A stretch of DNA of 64,000 nt from the NCBI RefSeq assembly GCF_026745355.1, contig NC_079210.1:8680197-8744196 (forward strand), in the 5' to 3' direction. Made by a program: the position numbers and the translations under genes. Positions 21,313 to 31,921 of the stretch are shown piece after piece; the stretch's first letter is position 1; each line of letters begins with the position of its first letter. Origin of the DNA: Beta vulgaris subsp. vulgaris (taxonomy: Eukaryota; Streptophyta; Magnoliopsida; Caryophyllales; Amaranthaceae). Below the pieces are notes generated by a model. The model was given only the letters and a program-made list of their open reading frames with translations, was not told the DNA's origin and did not search any database.

Positions 21313-22993
21313 TGGATCCTCTAGAATTCTAAAAGAACTCTACAATATAGAGTTTGAGCAATATCAACATTGAATAAAAACTCAATAACTCATATATTAT
21401 CTTTCCAAAACCCACACTATTTTTTCTCATCAAAATCCACCACCTTATTTCTCCCCTTTCACCAATACACACTCTTGATATTAAAATGTATGGTTCATAT
21501 ATGATAAGCGTGTCGCGCACCTAACAAAAATAAATAACCTAACTAATCCTCCTAACTATGTAGTAGGGTAAGTCAGAGTCGATCCCACAGAGAGAAAGTT
21601 GCTCTATGATTAGCCCTTAAATAATGGTAAGACTAATGGAGATTAATATCAATGATCGTCGAAGTAACTATACTAATCAATATATAAATAAAAGACTCTA
21701 CAGTTAAGTATCTCCACTCGCACGAAGTATTACAAAATAATTCCAACCCCAAATTAATCAATTAAATGTTCACAATGAAAAGTCCACCCTATAAAGTACC
21801 ATAGACCTCTCCCGAGTATCTATGGCTTCTCTTATATGCATTCAAGCCTACTCCCGTGGAATCATGCAAATTAAAGACATTAAACACGGTACTTTAACAT
21901 CCTAACAATCCATTCTACCTACTCCCGTGGAGAACTTCATGTCCTTAATTGAAATACTCAAATCCATCAAAATCCAACTCCCGTTGTGATCAAGACAATG
22001 GAATTAGAACAATACTAGTTATCCTTAGTCTAGTATTGAAATATGCGCAATCAATTAAGCAAGAACAATTAACAATTAATATGAGAATTTAAAGAAACAA
22101 TCATGGATTAAATCATACTAGGGTTCAACTTAACCATAGATAAAAGAAACTACTCTATCATGAAATAAATAATGAAATCTAAATCTACCAAGAAAAGCAT
22201 AATCAAAGAAATCAAGGAAAAAAACTAATGAAACTCATGAATTAATGAAAAAGAATAAAAACTAGGGTTTACACTAAAAACTAGAGAGAAAGAGAGGAGA
22301 GAAAACTAAAACCTAAAACCTAAAATAACGTGAGAGGGAAGAGAAGAATGAAAAACCTATCTAAATAATATTCACCTAATATGACTAGGAAAGTAATTTT
22401 ACAAGATAAGAAAAGTCTTAATTAAATCATTAATAGGCGGATTAGTGATCCGCGCGTACGCGTGACAAATTCCAGCAGAAACAGTCCAACTTCAAAAAGG
22501 CATAACTTCTTGAATAGAAGTCTCCTCGGGGCGTGCCACCTATCGTTGGAAATATGTTCAAGTCTAGTTTCCAAATCTGCTGGAATTACTCGATTTTAAG
22601 AAGCACATCAAAAGTTATGATCAGAAGAGTAGACGTGACTCTTTTTCACATTTCTTCTAATGATTTTCCGCTTCGTTTTTTGCTCAAACTCGTACTATGA
22701 TATATCCATACGATCCTTATGCATTGTAAATCCTTTCCAAGTGCTCCTAATCCTCAAGTTTAGCTAATCATACTCCAAATACATCATCAATGTCTGAAAT
22801 TCATCAAAAACACTAAAACATACCGAATAGGAGTAGAAAAACATAACTTAAGAATATAATGCAATAATGAACCTAAATATGAAACTAAATGCTCTAAAAT
22901 GCAACCTAACTGCACCTAAAAACTATATATAAAAATGACTTATCAATATACAACTCTACCTTGTAGAATTTAATTTAAAATCTAGAGGATCCA
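21313..22993. mobile_element. Inverted-repeat MITE split by a solo LTR
   Basis: TGGATCCTCTAGA at 21313 and its exact complement ending at 22993 begin longer imperfect arms that also share CTCTAC and AGAGTT. Without the inserted LTR the element is about 230 bp. No target duplication or transposase was recognised. Confidence 0.6.
21502..22945. mobile_element. Solo LTR, 1444 bp
   Basis: Starts TGATAAGCGTG and ends ACTTATCA, so TG...CA with a 7-bp inverted terminus (TGATAAG/CTTATCA). ATATA flanks both sides (21497-21501, 22946-22950). There is no internal coding, primer site or second LTR, so recombination between LTRs probably removed the rest. GTCGATCCCACAG near 21580 is common in plant LTRs. 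The target duplication is AT-only and so weaker evidence. Confidence 0.65.
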
Positions 22994-22994
22994 G

Positions 22995-23900
22995 ATTCGT
23001 AAGACTAAGGTTTTGAAAGATAAGGTCTTCCAAACATATGTTTTACCCGTCCCTCCGTAGCCGACACAACATCCAATGCTTCCCGATAAATACGCGGTTG
23101 CTCATCAGCTAAACGTTTATACAATTTTTCATGTTCCAAGGTCATTTCCTCAATGTCATAAGAAAGCTCATCTGCTATGAGCTTGTTTTGTCCTTCAAAC
23201 ATGATTAGTTCATCTAGAAAAGGCATTTCACTAAATCTATCCAAGCTGCTACCATTACTTTGGAGCATGTTTCAATCTTAGCCAATGCAAAAGCTTCAAT
23301 TTGATTGTCAGTTAACTGGAGATCTGTGAAAACATATAAAAAAAATACAGTAACCTATTAAAAGTATGCACGTTGCTAAAAACATATCTCACTTCTGACT
23401 CAACAATGTTATCTTAGTTGTTTACCTTTATTTTTTTGAATAGCACGCTGCTTGTAAAGAATGTCATTAGACAATAACAGCCTAGTCTTCTGCCAAACTT
23501 CCTCCGGCTTCGACATACTACCATATAATAGTAACATGGTGAACAAATGTCTTAGGTAGTGTCCTGATTCTCTATAACTTGCTTCTGTTATTGCGTCAAT
23601 ATATTCCTTGTCATCATCAAGTAACCCCCTTGCTTAGCAAGCTTCATTGAATGTAGGATACACTACACCATCAATCATTCTAATGTCTTCACAGGATGTC
23701 GCACCTATTACAAAATTCAGTAAAGTTCTAAGATAGAACTTCTCTCCACATCCAGATGAGACGTGGTAGATTCGTCCTATTGTGAAACCTTTAGCTCTTG
23801 GTGTCCACTCTCTCTAAGCCTGTTTCCGAATAAATTTTGTAGGGACTCCACATAAGTAAGCTCTCTAGCTTCTTCATATTTTTGGTTACATAAATCCTTG
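22995..23900 (-). pseudogene. Helitron helicase fragment, second family
   Basis: The minus strand, in several frames, gives IGRIYHVSSGCGEKFYLRTL, YLRHLFTMLLLYGSMSKPEE, LTDNQIEAFALAKIE and LIADELSYDIEEMTLEHEKL, then EALDVVSATEG. These match the region before the Pif1-type helicase in plant Helitron proteins. It stops just short of the Walker A motif, next to the inverted-repeat element. It differs from the better preserved copy at 25690-28620, so it is a separate lineage. Confidence 0.7.
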
Positions 23901-23960
23901 AGTTAAATCCTGTTGTAAGATATGTCCGCCCTATGTTTAAGATTGAGATAAAAATATTAG

Positions 23961-24345
23961 GGTTTTTCTATGTTATACCCTTGTGTTTCTTCCGTTTCTA
24001 TGTTGTGCCCCAACTTTTCAAAAATTCCATACGATGCCCTCAAGCTTACTTGCTTTTTTTAATGCACGATGCCCAAATTATGGATTATATTTCATTAATT
24101 TCATTAATTTTTTAAATTCATTGGACCTAATTTGACTTATACATAGTTTAACCCTTAGAGGGATTATTCACTAATTAGATTCGTTTCACTAGATTATAAA
24201 AAGTAGACGAAATCAATGACGTATATTAGTGGTAGGAGCATTGTGCGTCAAAAAAGGTAAGTTTGAGGGTATCACGTGAAATTTTTAAAAGCTTGGGGTC
24301 TAACGTAGAAACTGAAAAAACACAGGGGTATAATGTAGAAAAACC
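23961..24345. mobile_element. Fold-back Mutator-like MITE
   Basis: The two halves are inverted copies of each other over about 170 bases (left GGTTTTTCTATGTTATACCC; right, reversed, GGTTTTTCTACATTATACCC). Nine bases, AAAATATTA, flank both sides (23951-23959, 24346-24354), as expected for Mutator-like transposition. There is no coding. Confidence 0.8.
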
Positions 24346-24354
24346 AAAATATTA

Positions 24355-24802
24355 TCACATATTAATATGACACTTACAAATATGAAAATGAAATGCAAAT
24401 GTTGATAATTCATATATAGTTCAATAGTGTACCACGAAAGCTCTTTACATAATGTAGACTACATGCAAAAAGAATTAAACAAAAATCAGCTTCGGTGTTA
24501 AGATATCCATCTTCAAATATATAACAAATTCATTCCAAATGGTTAACTATAATCGTCCAACTGCGAGTATGAAATTCAATAGTGTAGGGAACATTTTGTC
24601 TTAAATGAATATAGAGATAGTATGCAAATTAAAATTATTTAATTAGAATAGACTTACGTTTTATCCACTATCGCCAAATCTCTTTTAACCGAGTTTCCTC
24701 CAACTAACTCAATTGGTGAAACATATAGAATTAATCAAATTGAATCTTAACACATCCAAAATAGTATAATTAAAGTTAGTTTCATTCAATCTAAGCATAA
24801 TA
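24355..24802. other. No recognised gene
   Basis: AT-rich sequence between the MITE and the RPA-like region. Possibly the decayed 3' part of the Helitron. No terminal hairpin was identified. Confidence 0.35.
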
Positions 24803-25377
24803 TTAATTTAATCTAGATAGAGGGGTAGTAAAAGTACCGAACACCATATCCATATGATTGGCATGAACATGGAACCGGTTCAAAGCAACTAAATTGTAGA
24901 AGAATGTGGAAATTGCAACGTCATCATGCTCTCGCGTATCACAATTTTTTCCTGATGCTATTGTCATTTTTTTCCAATTTGGAACGATTTTATTATTCTC
25001 ATTGGCATGTACTACTTGTACCCTAAGGAGTACATAAATAAATCCCTCATGAAACCTTCCTATGAAGTTTTCAACATGGGCGAGAATATAGTGCATTGTG
25101 CGCACTCACCCTATCATTAAAAACAAAATGAAAGTTGATAAGAATGTCATGTACCATTGTGAAATAAATTTACACTACATTAATCTAAAATTTCTTTTAC
25201 CTTGACATCAATAAAAAGCATTTTCCATATCTGCTTAGTTGTTCTGCAGTGATTGTAATTGAATACATTGTAGTTACGAACCAATCGAGCACTAACATTA
25301 TATCCTCGTAACCCGTAAGGATATAAATGCATAAAGGGTGGATAATAGCACTTCATCCTGAAGATAATGTTAGACAT
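24803..25377 (-). pseudogene. RPA-like single-strand-DNA-binding protein remnant of the Helitron
   Basis: The minus-strand frames 25180-25377 (VSARLVRNYNVF, then KMLFIDVKVKE) and 24803-25105 (FHEGFIYVLLRVQVVHANEN, then VPNWKKMTI) resemble the OB-fold of plant RPA1-like (DUF223) proteins. Plant Helitrons often carry such a gene downstream of Rep-helicase, and the order fits here. Similarity was judged by pattern only; frames are short and separated. Confidence 0.45.
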
Positions 25378-25689
25378 AGAAATATAGTTAATATAATTTA
25401 AAAATGAGTAACATGATATATGTACATCTACATCATATTACAATATGTTAGGTATCAAAATAAGATCATAATCGTAATGAGGCAATTCATTGAAGACTAT
25501 ACGATCACAATATGAGCATGAGATTCTTAGGAAGTAACTCATAATAGTAAAGTACATAAATTAGGTAGAATCATGACTATATTGCAATCAGTTACATTAT
25601 GCTCTTATTACAAAGTGATATTTCAAGATTGTACATTGAATACGACTATTCAGAAGGAAATTAAAAACTTCTTTATATACGATATTCTT
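25378..25689. other. No recognised gene
   Basis: AT-rich spacer between the helicase remnant and the RPA-like remnant. It could be degraded intron or Helitron sequence. Confidence 0.35.
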
Positions 25690-28620
25690 TGTAAATTTTT
25701 TTACCATTACCTTTGTTGTGTTCTCTGAGGTTCCGCGTGATAATGCCACATAGAGTTGCTTGTAGCTGAATACATGATCTGGTAGGTATATCCAATATAG
25801 GGTGTAGTTTACCCCTAAGACTTGTTTATTGTCAAGGCAAAACTAACCTTCAGAGGAAACTGCTTTCTAACCAACTCAAATGGCAACTTTATATCTTCAT
25901 CACTCTTCAACGGGATTTTGGGCGGGAAAACTCTGTTTCCCCTAGAATGCCCTGTTAAAATTTTAGCATCTATAAAATGGTCCTTCAGTCCACGACAAAG
26001 CAACCGTGTTCCATTGCAAAGTCCATTCTTAGGATCGATGTTTCTCAAAAGCATTAAGAGACCCCAAGTTTCATAGTGAGAGCATGAGGAGGCAATCTCG
26101 AAGCTGAAATTGAATTCAAAAACTCTTGCTGATACAAATTACTTCTATCTTCGAGAACAGAATAAATCGAATAGTATGTTTTTCCTTCTCCGAGAAATTT
26201 CTCAACAACCTAAGCATTTATCTTCTCAGCATCTTCATTGAGGGGTGTGATGGCCCTTTCAACCATATAATTTCCTTCTCCCACATGTTGACTTAAATTT
26301 GGAAAAACCTGGTCAATCAACATTTCAATCGAGACATCATCAGTTGATGGTATTACCATATGGTTTAGCAGTTTCATGTGATCTGACACGGTAGGTTCAT
26401 CTCCGTTGCCGATTGAGAGCAATCGAGTAGCAAATGCGTTGTCATCTCCTGATCTCATATTTTCTCTCAAATGAAAAATACTGACGTGTCTCCAAATAGT
26501 GGACTTGACAAATGACGCATCAATCACTTGAGCTCTTATTCCGTTCCGAACCACTAGTAATAGTTGTTTGAAATCACCACTAAACACAATATTTTTTCCT
26601 CCAAATGGTAAGTAGTTTTCCATTAAGTCTTTCAATGAACGATCAAAGGCTTCAAAATGATATATGTGTGTCATTGGAGCCTTATCTCATATAATTATGG
26701 CAGGGTTTAGTAAAGTGGCAGTTTTGGAACACTTGGTGAATTAGCAAGTTGATTTGCTATCAGGTTGCAATTGGAGCTAAAACGTTGAGTGCGATGTTCT
26801 TCCCTAATGCAACAACGTCATTGCAATTTCGGATGTTGCGTTGGGAACAATAATTTCACCTCTTCCTTTTACGGTTTCTAAGAGTGCTCTGTATAAGAAT
26901 GTTTTGTCGATACCTCCTGGACCATCAACGAAAACAACATCCATAATATGTCGTTGATCGCTATTAAGAGTGTCAACACACGCTAAGTCATCTTCTAGAA
27001 CTAGCACAGAAAAGTACCGCTCCATGATTGCGGGAAGATCGTCGATGTTCTCAGTACTTTCAAGTAAACTTGACAACTCAATGAAGTCATAAATTCTTTT
27101 TTTTCAGCGGCAGTAATAAACGACTAAGTCCTGCAGAAGCTTGTAAGTGAGAACAACATTGTTAGTTGTTGTGCTTGAAGATAGATAATCCTCAACCATG
27201 TACGTGAAGAACTCGTCCCATAGGACACGTAATCCAGTGGGTTGGCAGTATACCAAGATGGTTGTGAATAATCTTTGTAATGATGATGGCATTCTCACAA
27301 AAGATGCTTCTAGAAGACACTGACGGATGCTTTCATCACTCTCAATTAGACCAAGGGCTTCCGCAGCAGCTTTGAAGGTCGTTTGTGTGACACCATTGAC
27401 AGTTCTCAGATGTTCAGATGACTGGGGACCTCGCATGTGGTTGAGCAATAATCTCAGGTAAAATATCTCTCTCCTTCAAGTGGAGAAGCTATGTACAATC
27501 GACCAATAACTCGCTTTTTATTTCTCCTTATCTGCCACTCACACCTGGACTTAAGCCACCTGTAGTGCTTTGGAAATTCTCTATAAAGATATCTTCTTGC
27601 ACCTGGATCAACTTCATTCATCTTAAAGAAATGAGTCATCATCGTTCGTGAGTTTCTCGAGTCTTCTAATACGTTTGAAATCAGGCAATTCTCTTCGAAT
27701 CTCACTTGATGCATGTTTGGCAAATGCACTTGCTACCAATCTACAAATGGATACATTCGAGTTAAAGAGAATTTGTAGATTTTCCAAAAAGCTTCGGGTG
27801 CACAAATCCATCTCGCATCCACATATTGTGCAATCTCATCACCATTCTTAACTTTCATGGATACTCTATTTGAACCCTTATGTCTATATTTATAAAGATA
27901 TTTGACACACTTAGTGCTGCTGTATATCTCTACTTTAAGAGCAAAAATGGATTGTAGGAAACTACCCATCGGTTGTCTACTTTTATCCGAGAATTTTGAC
28001 GCAATAGTACAGGTGGACGATCTTGTCGGCGGCGATATGGAGGATATGAGTCATTTCTGCATTGTTGCATTAGTAAATGACTTTGGGAATCCTTTCTTAC
28101 AACTCCCTTGTTTCATGCATGGAGAATCCCTGTTGTGAACACCACATTGACTATGGATCATGTGTTTAAGAACTATATTGTATAATTCTGGTTCTTGTTG
28201 TTCATCTAAAATTGCTATTCTGACAATTATATCATAGTCATCCGGACTGGTTAACTTGTTAGTTTGTTCGAGGATCAACAACATATGAACATGCGGAAGA
28301 CCGCTCTTTTGGAATTCAACTACATATACATAAGCAACCACCTTTTCAAGGATTCCCATTTCTAGAACGTCTTATTTTAACTCTTCAAATTTAGCATAAA
28401 ATACCATTGTCATTAGATCTGGCCGATCATTTGGAACTTGTCCATGCAATAGTTTAGATTGTATTTTCGACTAAGATGGATTGCATGTCATTGTCAGAAA
28501 TATGTCATGCTTGCCAAATTTCTGTACCAAGGCCATGGCATCTTGGTACCTCTAGTGCATATCTCGTGGGCTTCCTATGAATGAAGACGGTAGTATCGTC
28601 CTAACACTCATCTTCAATTG
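25690..28620 (-). pseudogene. Helitron Rep-helicase, broken
   Basis: Domains in order on the minus strand. Rep nuclease: ALVQKFGKHDIFLTMTCNPS (about 28480-28560), then the HUH motif in EFQKSGLPHVHMLLIL (28270-28320). Middle region: KCVKYLYKYRHKG, ISNVLEDSRNSRTMMTHFF, LLEASFVRMPSSLQRLFTTI. Pif1-type helicase: Walker A altered to GPGGIDKT (usual GPGGTGKT, about 26900), Walker B region with a stop (near 26680), FSGDFKQLLLVV, LRNIDPKNGLCNGTRLLCRG, and a final LPDHVFSYKQLYVALSRGTS (about 25720-25800). Such proteins drive rolling-circle transposition. Many stops, frameshifts and the altered Walker A show it is dead. Confidence 0.85.
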
Positions 28621-28869
28621 GGATTTTAGAAGTCCCACAATTGAGAATTGGAGAGGAAGCAAGAGTAACAAGGCACCTGTGTATCAAAAGGGGCTTGTAT
28701 ATGTACGAGTGTAATGTATGATTGTTGGGCCTTACATATTTAATAAGGATTAGCTTGACAATTATACTATACTTCTTATTATTTTGACAAGATTTTATTG
28801 GGCTTTTGCTAAATAAAGGCCCAGTGGATGTAAGTTAAGTTAAATTTTCTTTTTATTTTTGAAATTCAA

Positions 28870-29790
28870 GTTCACCGGCCGAGCTTGGCTTTGATCTTTT
28901 CGAGCTCGAGCCAAGCCATCATTGAGCTCGTCGAGCTTCGAGCTCTTGGTCAAAGTTAATTATCTCTTTGCATGATTTTCGATTTTCATTTGTAATTTTT
29001 GCTTTTTAGTTCTTTCAGTTGGGCGGCAAGATTATAGCTTTATTTTCATTTTTCTTTGTTTCTTGCTTTTTCAAGTAAGTATTGTAATTTGTTACTTGGT
29101 TTATACTAACACTCATCTTTAAACATGCATGAAGATCCTCTAAAAAGAAAAAAAGGGAAAATTTAATGCACTACTCTACAACAATCCATGACATTATATT
29201 ACTCATAGACTCCCACATTGAACATAATGAAGACTAAGATGGAATGGAGAAATGTTGAAAGTTTTGTAGTAAATTGGTCATGTTCCTAGAGTCCCACATC
29301 GGTGTGTGATAAATCGTATGAGGGATGAAATACTATAAAAAGGAGTGTAGAGCAGCATAAAGATATCACTTACGGGGTCAGCAATTCCGAAGCCATATAG
29401 TCCTAGTTAGATGATGGGCTGGAATATGGACAATAATTAAGGAATTAAAATCGTAAAGCAATTTTTATTTTCTTTAAGAAGCATATAAGAAAATAACGCT
29501 AAAAAGAATGTTTACATTGTAAATTAATTTATTACTAAGCAATCGAGTTGAGCTCAAGTCGAGTTTTTTGAGCAAACTAGGTTCGAATCGAGCTTTGCTT
29601 AGTAAACTGAGCTCGAGTCAAGTTTCTGGAGCAAACCTAGCTCGAGCTTGAGTTGAAAAAAATCTTAACGAGCACGAGTCAAGCAAAAGTTTAATGATCT
29701 TAATGAACATGAGCCGAGTAGGATCGGAAAGTTTACGAGTCGAGTCGAGAAGAGGTGTGCTTGCGATCGACTCGCACCCCTAGTGAGAGT
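28870..29790. repeat. GAGCTCGAGC-rich dispersed repeat
   Basis: Two blocks (28875-28945 and 29535-29785) are dense in GAGCTCGAG, TCGAGCTTGAG and GAGTCGAGTCGAG motifs. The right block ends GCACCCCTAG, like plant hAT MITE termini. The left terminus and target duplication are not resolved. The sequence between the blocks includes the snRNA-like promoter module. Confidence 0.4.
29290..29340 (+). promoter_or_regulatory. snRNA-type upstream element plus TATA box
   Basis: GTCCCACATCG (29291-29301) matches the plant snRNA upstream sequence element. TATAAAA starts at 29334, 32 bases later, close to the spacing used by RNA polymerase II snRNA genes. Thirty bases further on the sequence reads ATATCACTTACGGGGTCA, which only loosely recalls U1 snRNA, and no complete snRNA follows. 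It may be a decayed snRNA copy or a dispersed repeat carrying this promoter. Confidence 0.4.
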
Positions 29791-29974
29791 ATATCACAAA
29801 GTTGAGTAACATTTAAATTGTGTTTGATGTATAAAAGCAGTGAACTTGAAATAGTTGAAAAATATCAAGAAATTAAGTTATGCCATAAGTTCAAGTACTA
29901 AAAAAAAATTATCATGACAAAATTTATATGTGAATTGGAGTACTATCATAAAGTTGGGTAATATGTGAATTTGG

Positions 29975-30310
29975 TTCGGGTGCAGTTAAAATCAATTTAA
30001 AATCATTTTAGTTTAAATTGATTTCAGTTCAGATCAGTTTCAGTTTCACTTCAAATCAATTCAGCTACATATTCAATTCAGTTCAGTTGATCGATCAACT
30101 TTTCAGTTTTTCATATTTATTTTCAATTACAATTTGTTTCAGTTCAGATGCAGTTCAGTTTTCATTTTTTATTTATAGTTTATTTCAGTTTCAGTTCATC
30201 ATTTTTTAGTTGATTTAAGTTACAGTTACTCCCAGTTCAGCTTTATTCAGTTTAAATTTCAGTTGTTTCAGTTCAACCAACAGTTTATTAACCAAATTGA
30301 CAACTCTAAT
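29975..30310. repeat. CAGTTTCAGTT-rich degenerate repeat
   Basis: CAGTT(T)CAG and CAATTCAGTT motifs recur across the segment, which ends AACCAAATTGACAACTC. It is distinct from, but adjacent to, the structured element starting at 30364. No ends were identified. Confidence 0.4.
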
Positions 30311-30363
30311 AATTTGAAATTAAATGCTATAATATAACAAGTTAACTACATAAAAAAGACGTA

Positions 30364-31275
30364 GGGCCTGTTCTCCCCAGCTTATTTCCAGTTCAGTTCA
30401 GTTCAGCTCCAATAAGTTCAGTTCAGTTCAGTTTAGTTCAGTTCAGTCCAGTTCAGTTCAGCTCCATTCTTTTATAATCATTTTGTTAAATATTATTATT
30501 ATGTTGGTATAATTTATTTTACTAATTACTCTTATTATTATTATTTAAATATATATCATTACTATTAAGTATTATTATTATTATTATTATTATTGTTTCT
30601 ATATATTATTTTTTTTATTATACCTTTACTCATTATTATTACTATTATTATTAGGAGGAACATGGTTTAGGTCAAAGCACAAATAAACCCACTTTTTTTA
30701 GCCCATAAACCAATCAAATCGCGTCAAGACGTTTTATGATGTAATTTTCGCGGTCCAACCCAATCATTATTTTTATTACTAAATATTTTTATATTATTAA
30801 ATATAATTATTAAAATAGGAATATTAATTTACTTCTTAGATATTATTGTTATTATATATCATCATCAAGTGTTAATATATTAATACAAATAATATAAAAT
30901 AATTATTATTAATTATCATTATTATCATTAATTATTATTATTATTAATTTATGATTATTAATATTATTTATTTATAACTATCATTTAAAAATATCCAAAA
31001 TACTATTATTATTATTATTCATTATTATTACTTATCATTATAATTATTATTTAATATTCATATTATTATTGTTTAAAATATTATTTATATATTTATTACA
31101 TTAAATATAATTCAATTTAATTTAGCAATCCAATTCAATTCAATTCAATTCAGTTCAGTTCAGTTCAGTTCAGTTCAGTTCAGTTCAACTCCAATAAGTT
31201 CAGTTCAGTTCAGTTCAGCTCCAATAAGTTCAGTCCAGTTCAGTTCAACTGTTTTATGCCGAAGAGAACAGGCCC
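30364..31275 (-). mobile_element. Terminal-inverted-repeat element with pentamer arrays, copy 2
   Basis: 912 bp in inverted orientation relative to the copy at 16346. It begins GGGCCTGTTCTCCCCAGC and ends GCCGAAGAGAACAGGCCC, with GTA on both sides (30361-30363, 31276-31278). The TTCAG pentamers and triplet-rich core match the reverse complement of copy 1, including the island with CGCGGTCCAACCCAATCA. It is shorter mainly through fewer repeat units. Non-autonomous. Confidence 0.8.
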
Positions 31276-31278
31276 GTA

Positions 31279-31921
31279 ATGTTGAGTTTTCTTATTTTTG
31301 AAAACCTTAAGTTTCAAAACTTATTGTTAAATACCTCAAACTAAATGTAAGTTTTAACAACCTTACCTATTAGTAAAAATTAGATCATGTCCTTAAATTA
31401 ACGATATGAAAACTTATTCAATTTCCTTATTATCTTGGACGAAAATCTTGCATGCGTCACATATCCTCAAAAGTAGCATGCACTTTTGGACTAATAATTA
31501 AGGTGTTTTGTTTTCTTCAAAAAGTGCAAACTTTGTCATATTGTCCAGGCCTCACATAAAAATGCACATGCCGTTGATTGTGGGAGTTGCTTTTTGAACT
31601 TTAACTAGAGACGATCACACACTTGCATGCGGCAAAAACCACATGAATGTATACATTTACTTCTATAAATTAATCCAATCACAACTTCGTAAAGGTTCTT
31701 CTTCTTGATACATTTTTTGCACAACTAATCTATAAGCTAGTAAAAATCATAATCAAATATGCCGTAAACTAACTATTACAATGAGATTAAACAATCACAT
31801 ATGTTTTCAGTCATGCTAGATAGTAGACAAGTATAATGGAGATTACGTCTAATCCATTCATGCGCGTCACTAATCAGATGACGAGTCATTTGGCTACCTC
31901 GAAGATAAATATAACATGTCT
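31279..31921. other. Downstream flank of the transporter gene
   Basis: AT-rich, with no other gene seen. The proximal part presumably contains the 3' UTR of the transporter gene. Confidence 0.4.

Noticed and set aside
29364..29460. U1 snRNA gene
   Set aside because: Only the first bases loosely resemble U1. The expected body, Sm site and 3' box are not visible, so only the promoter module is reported.
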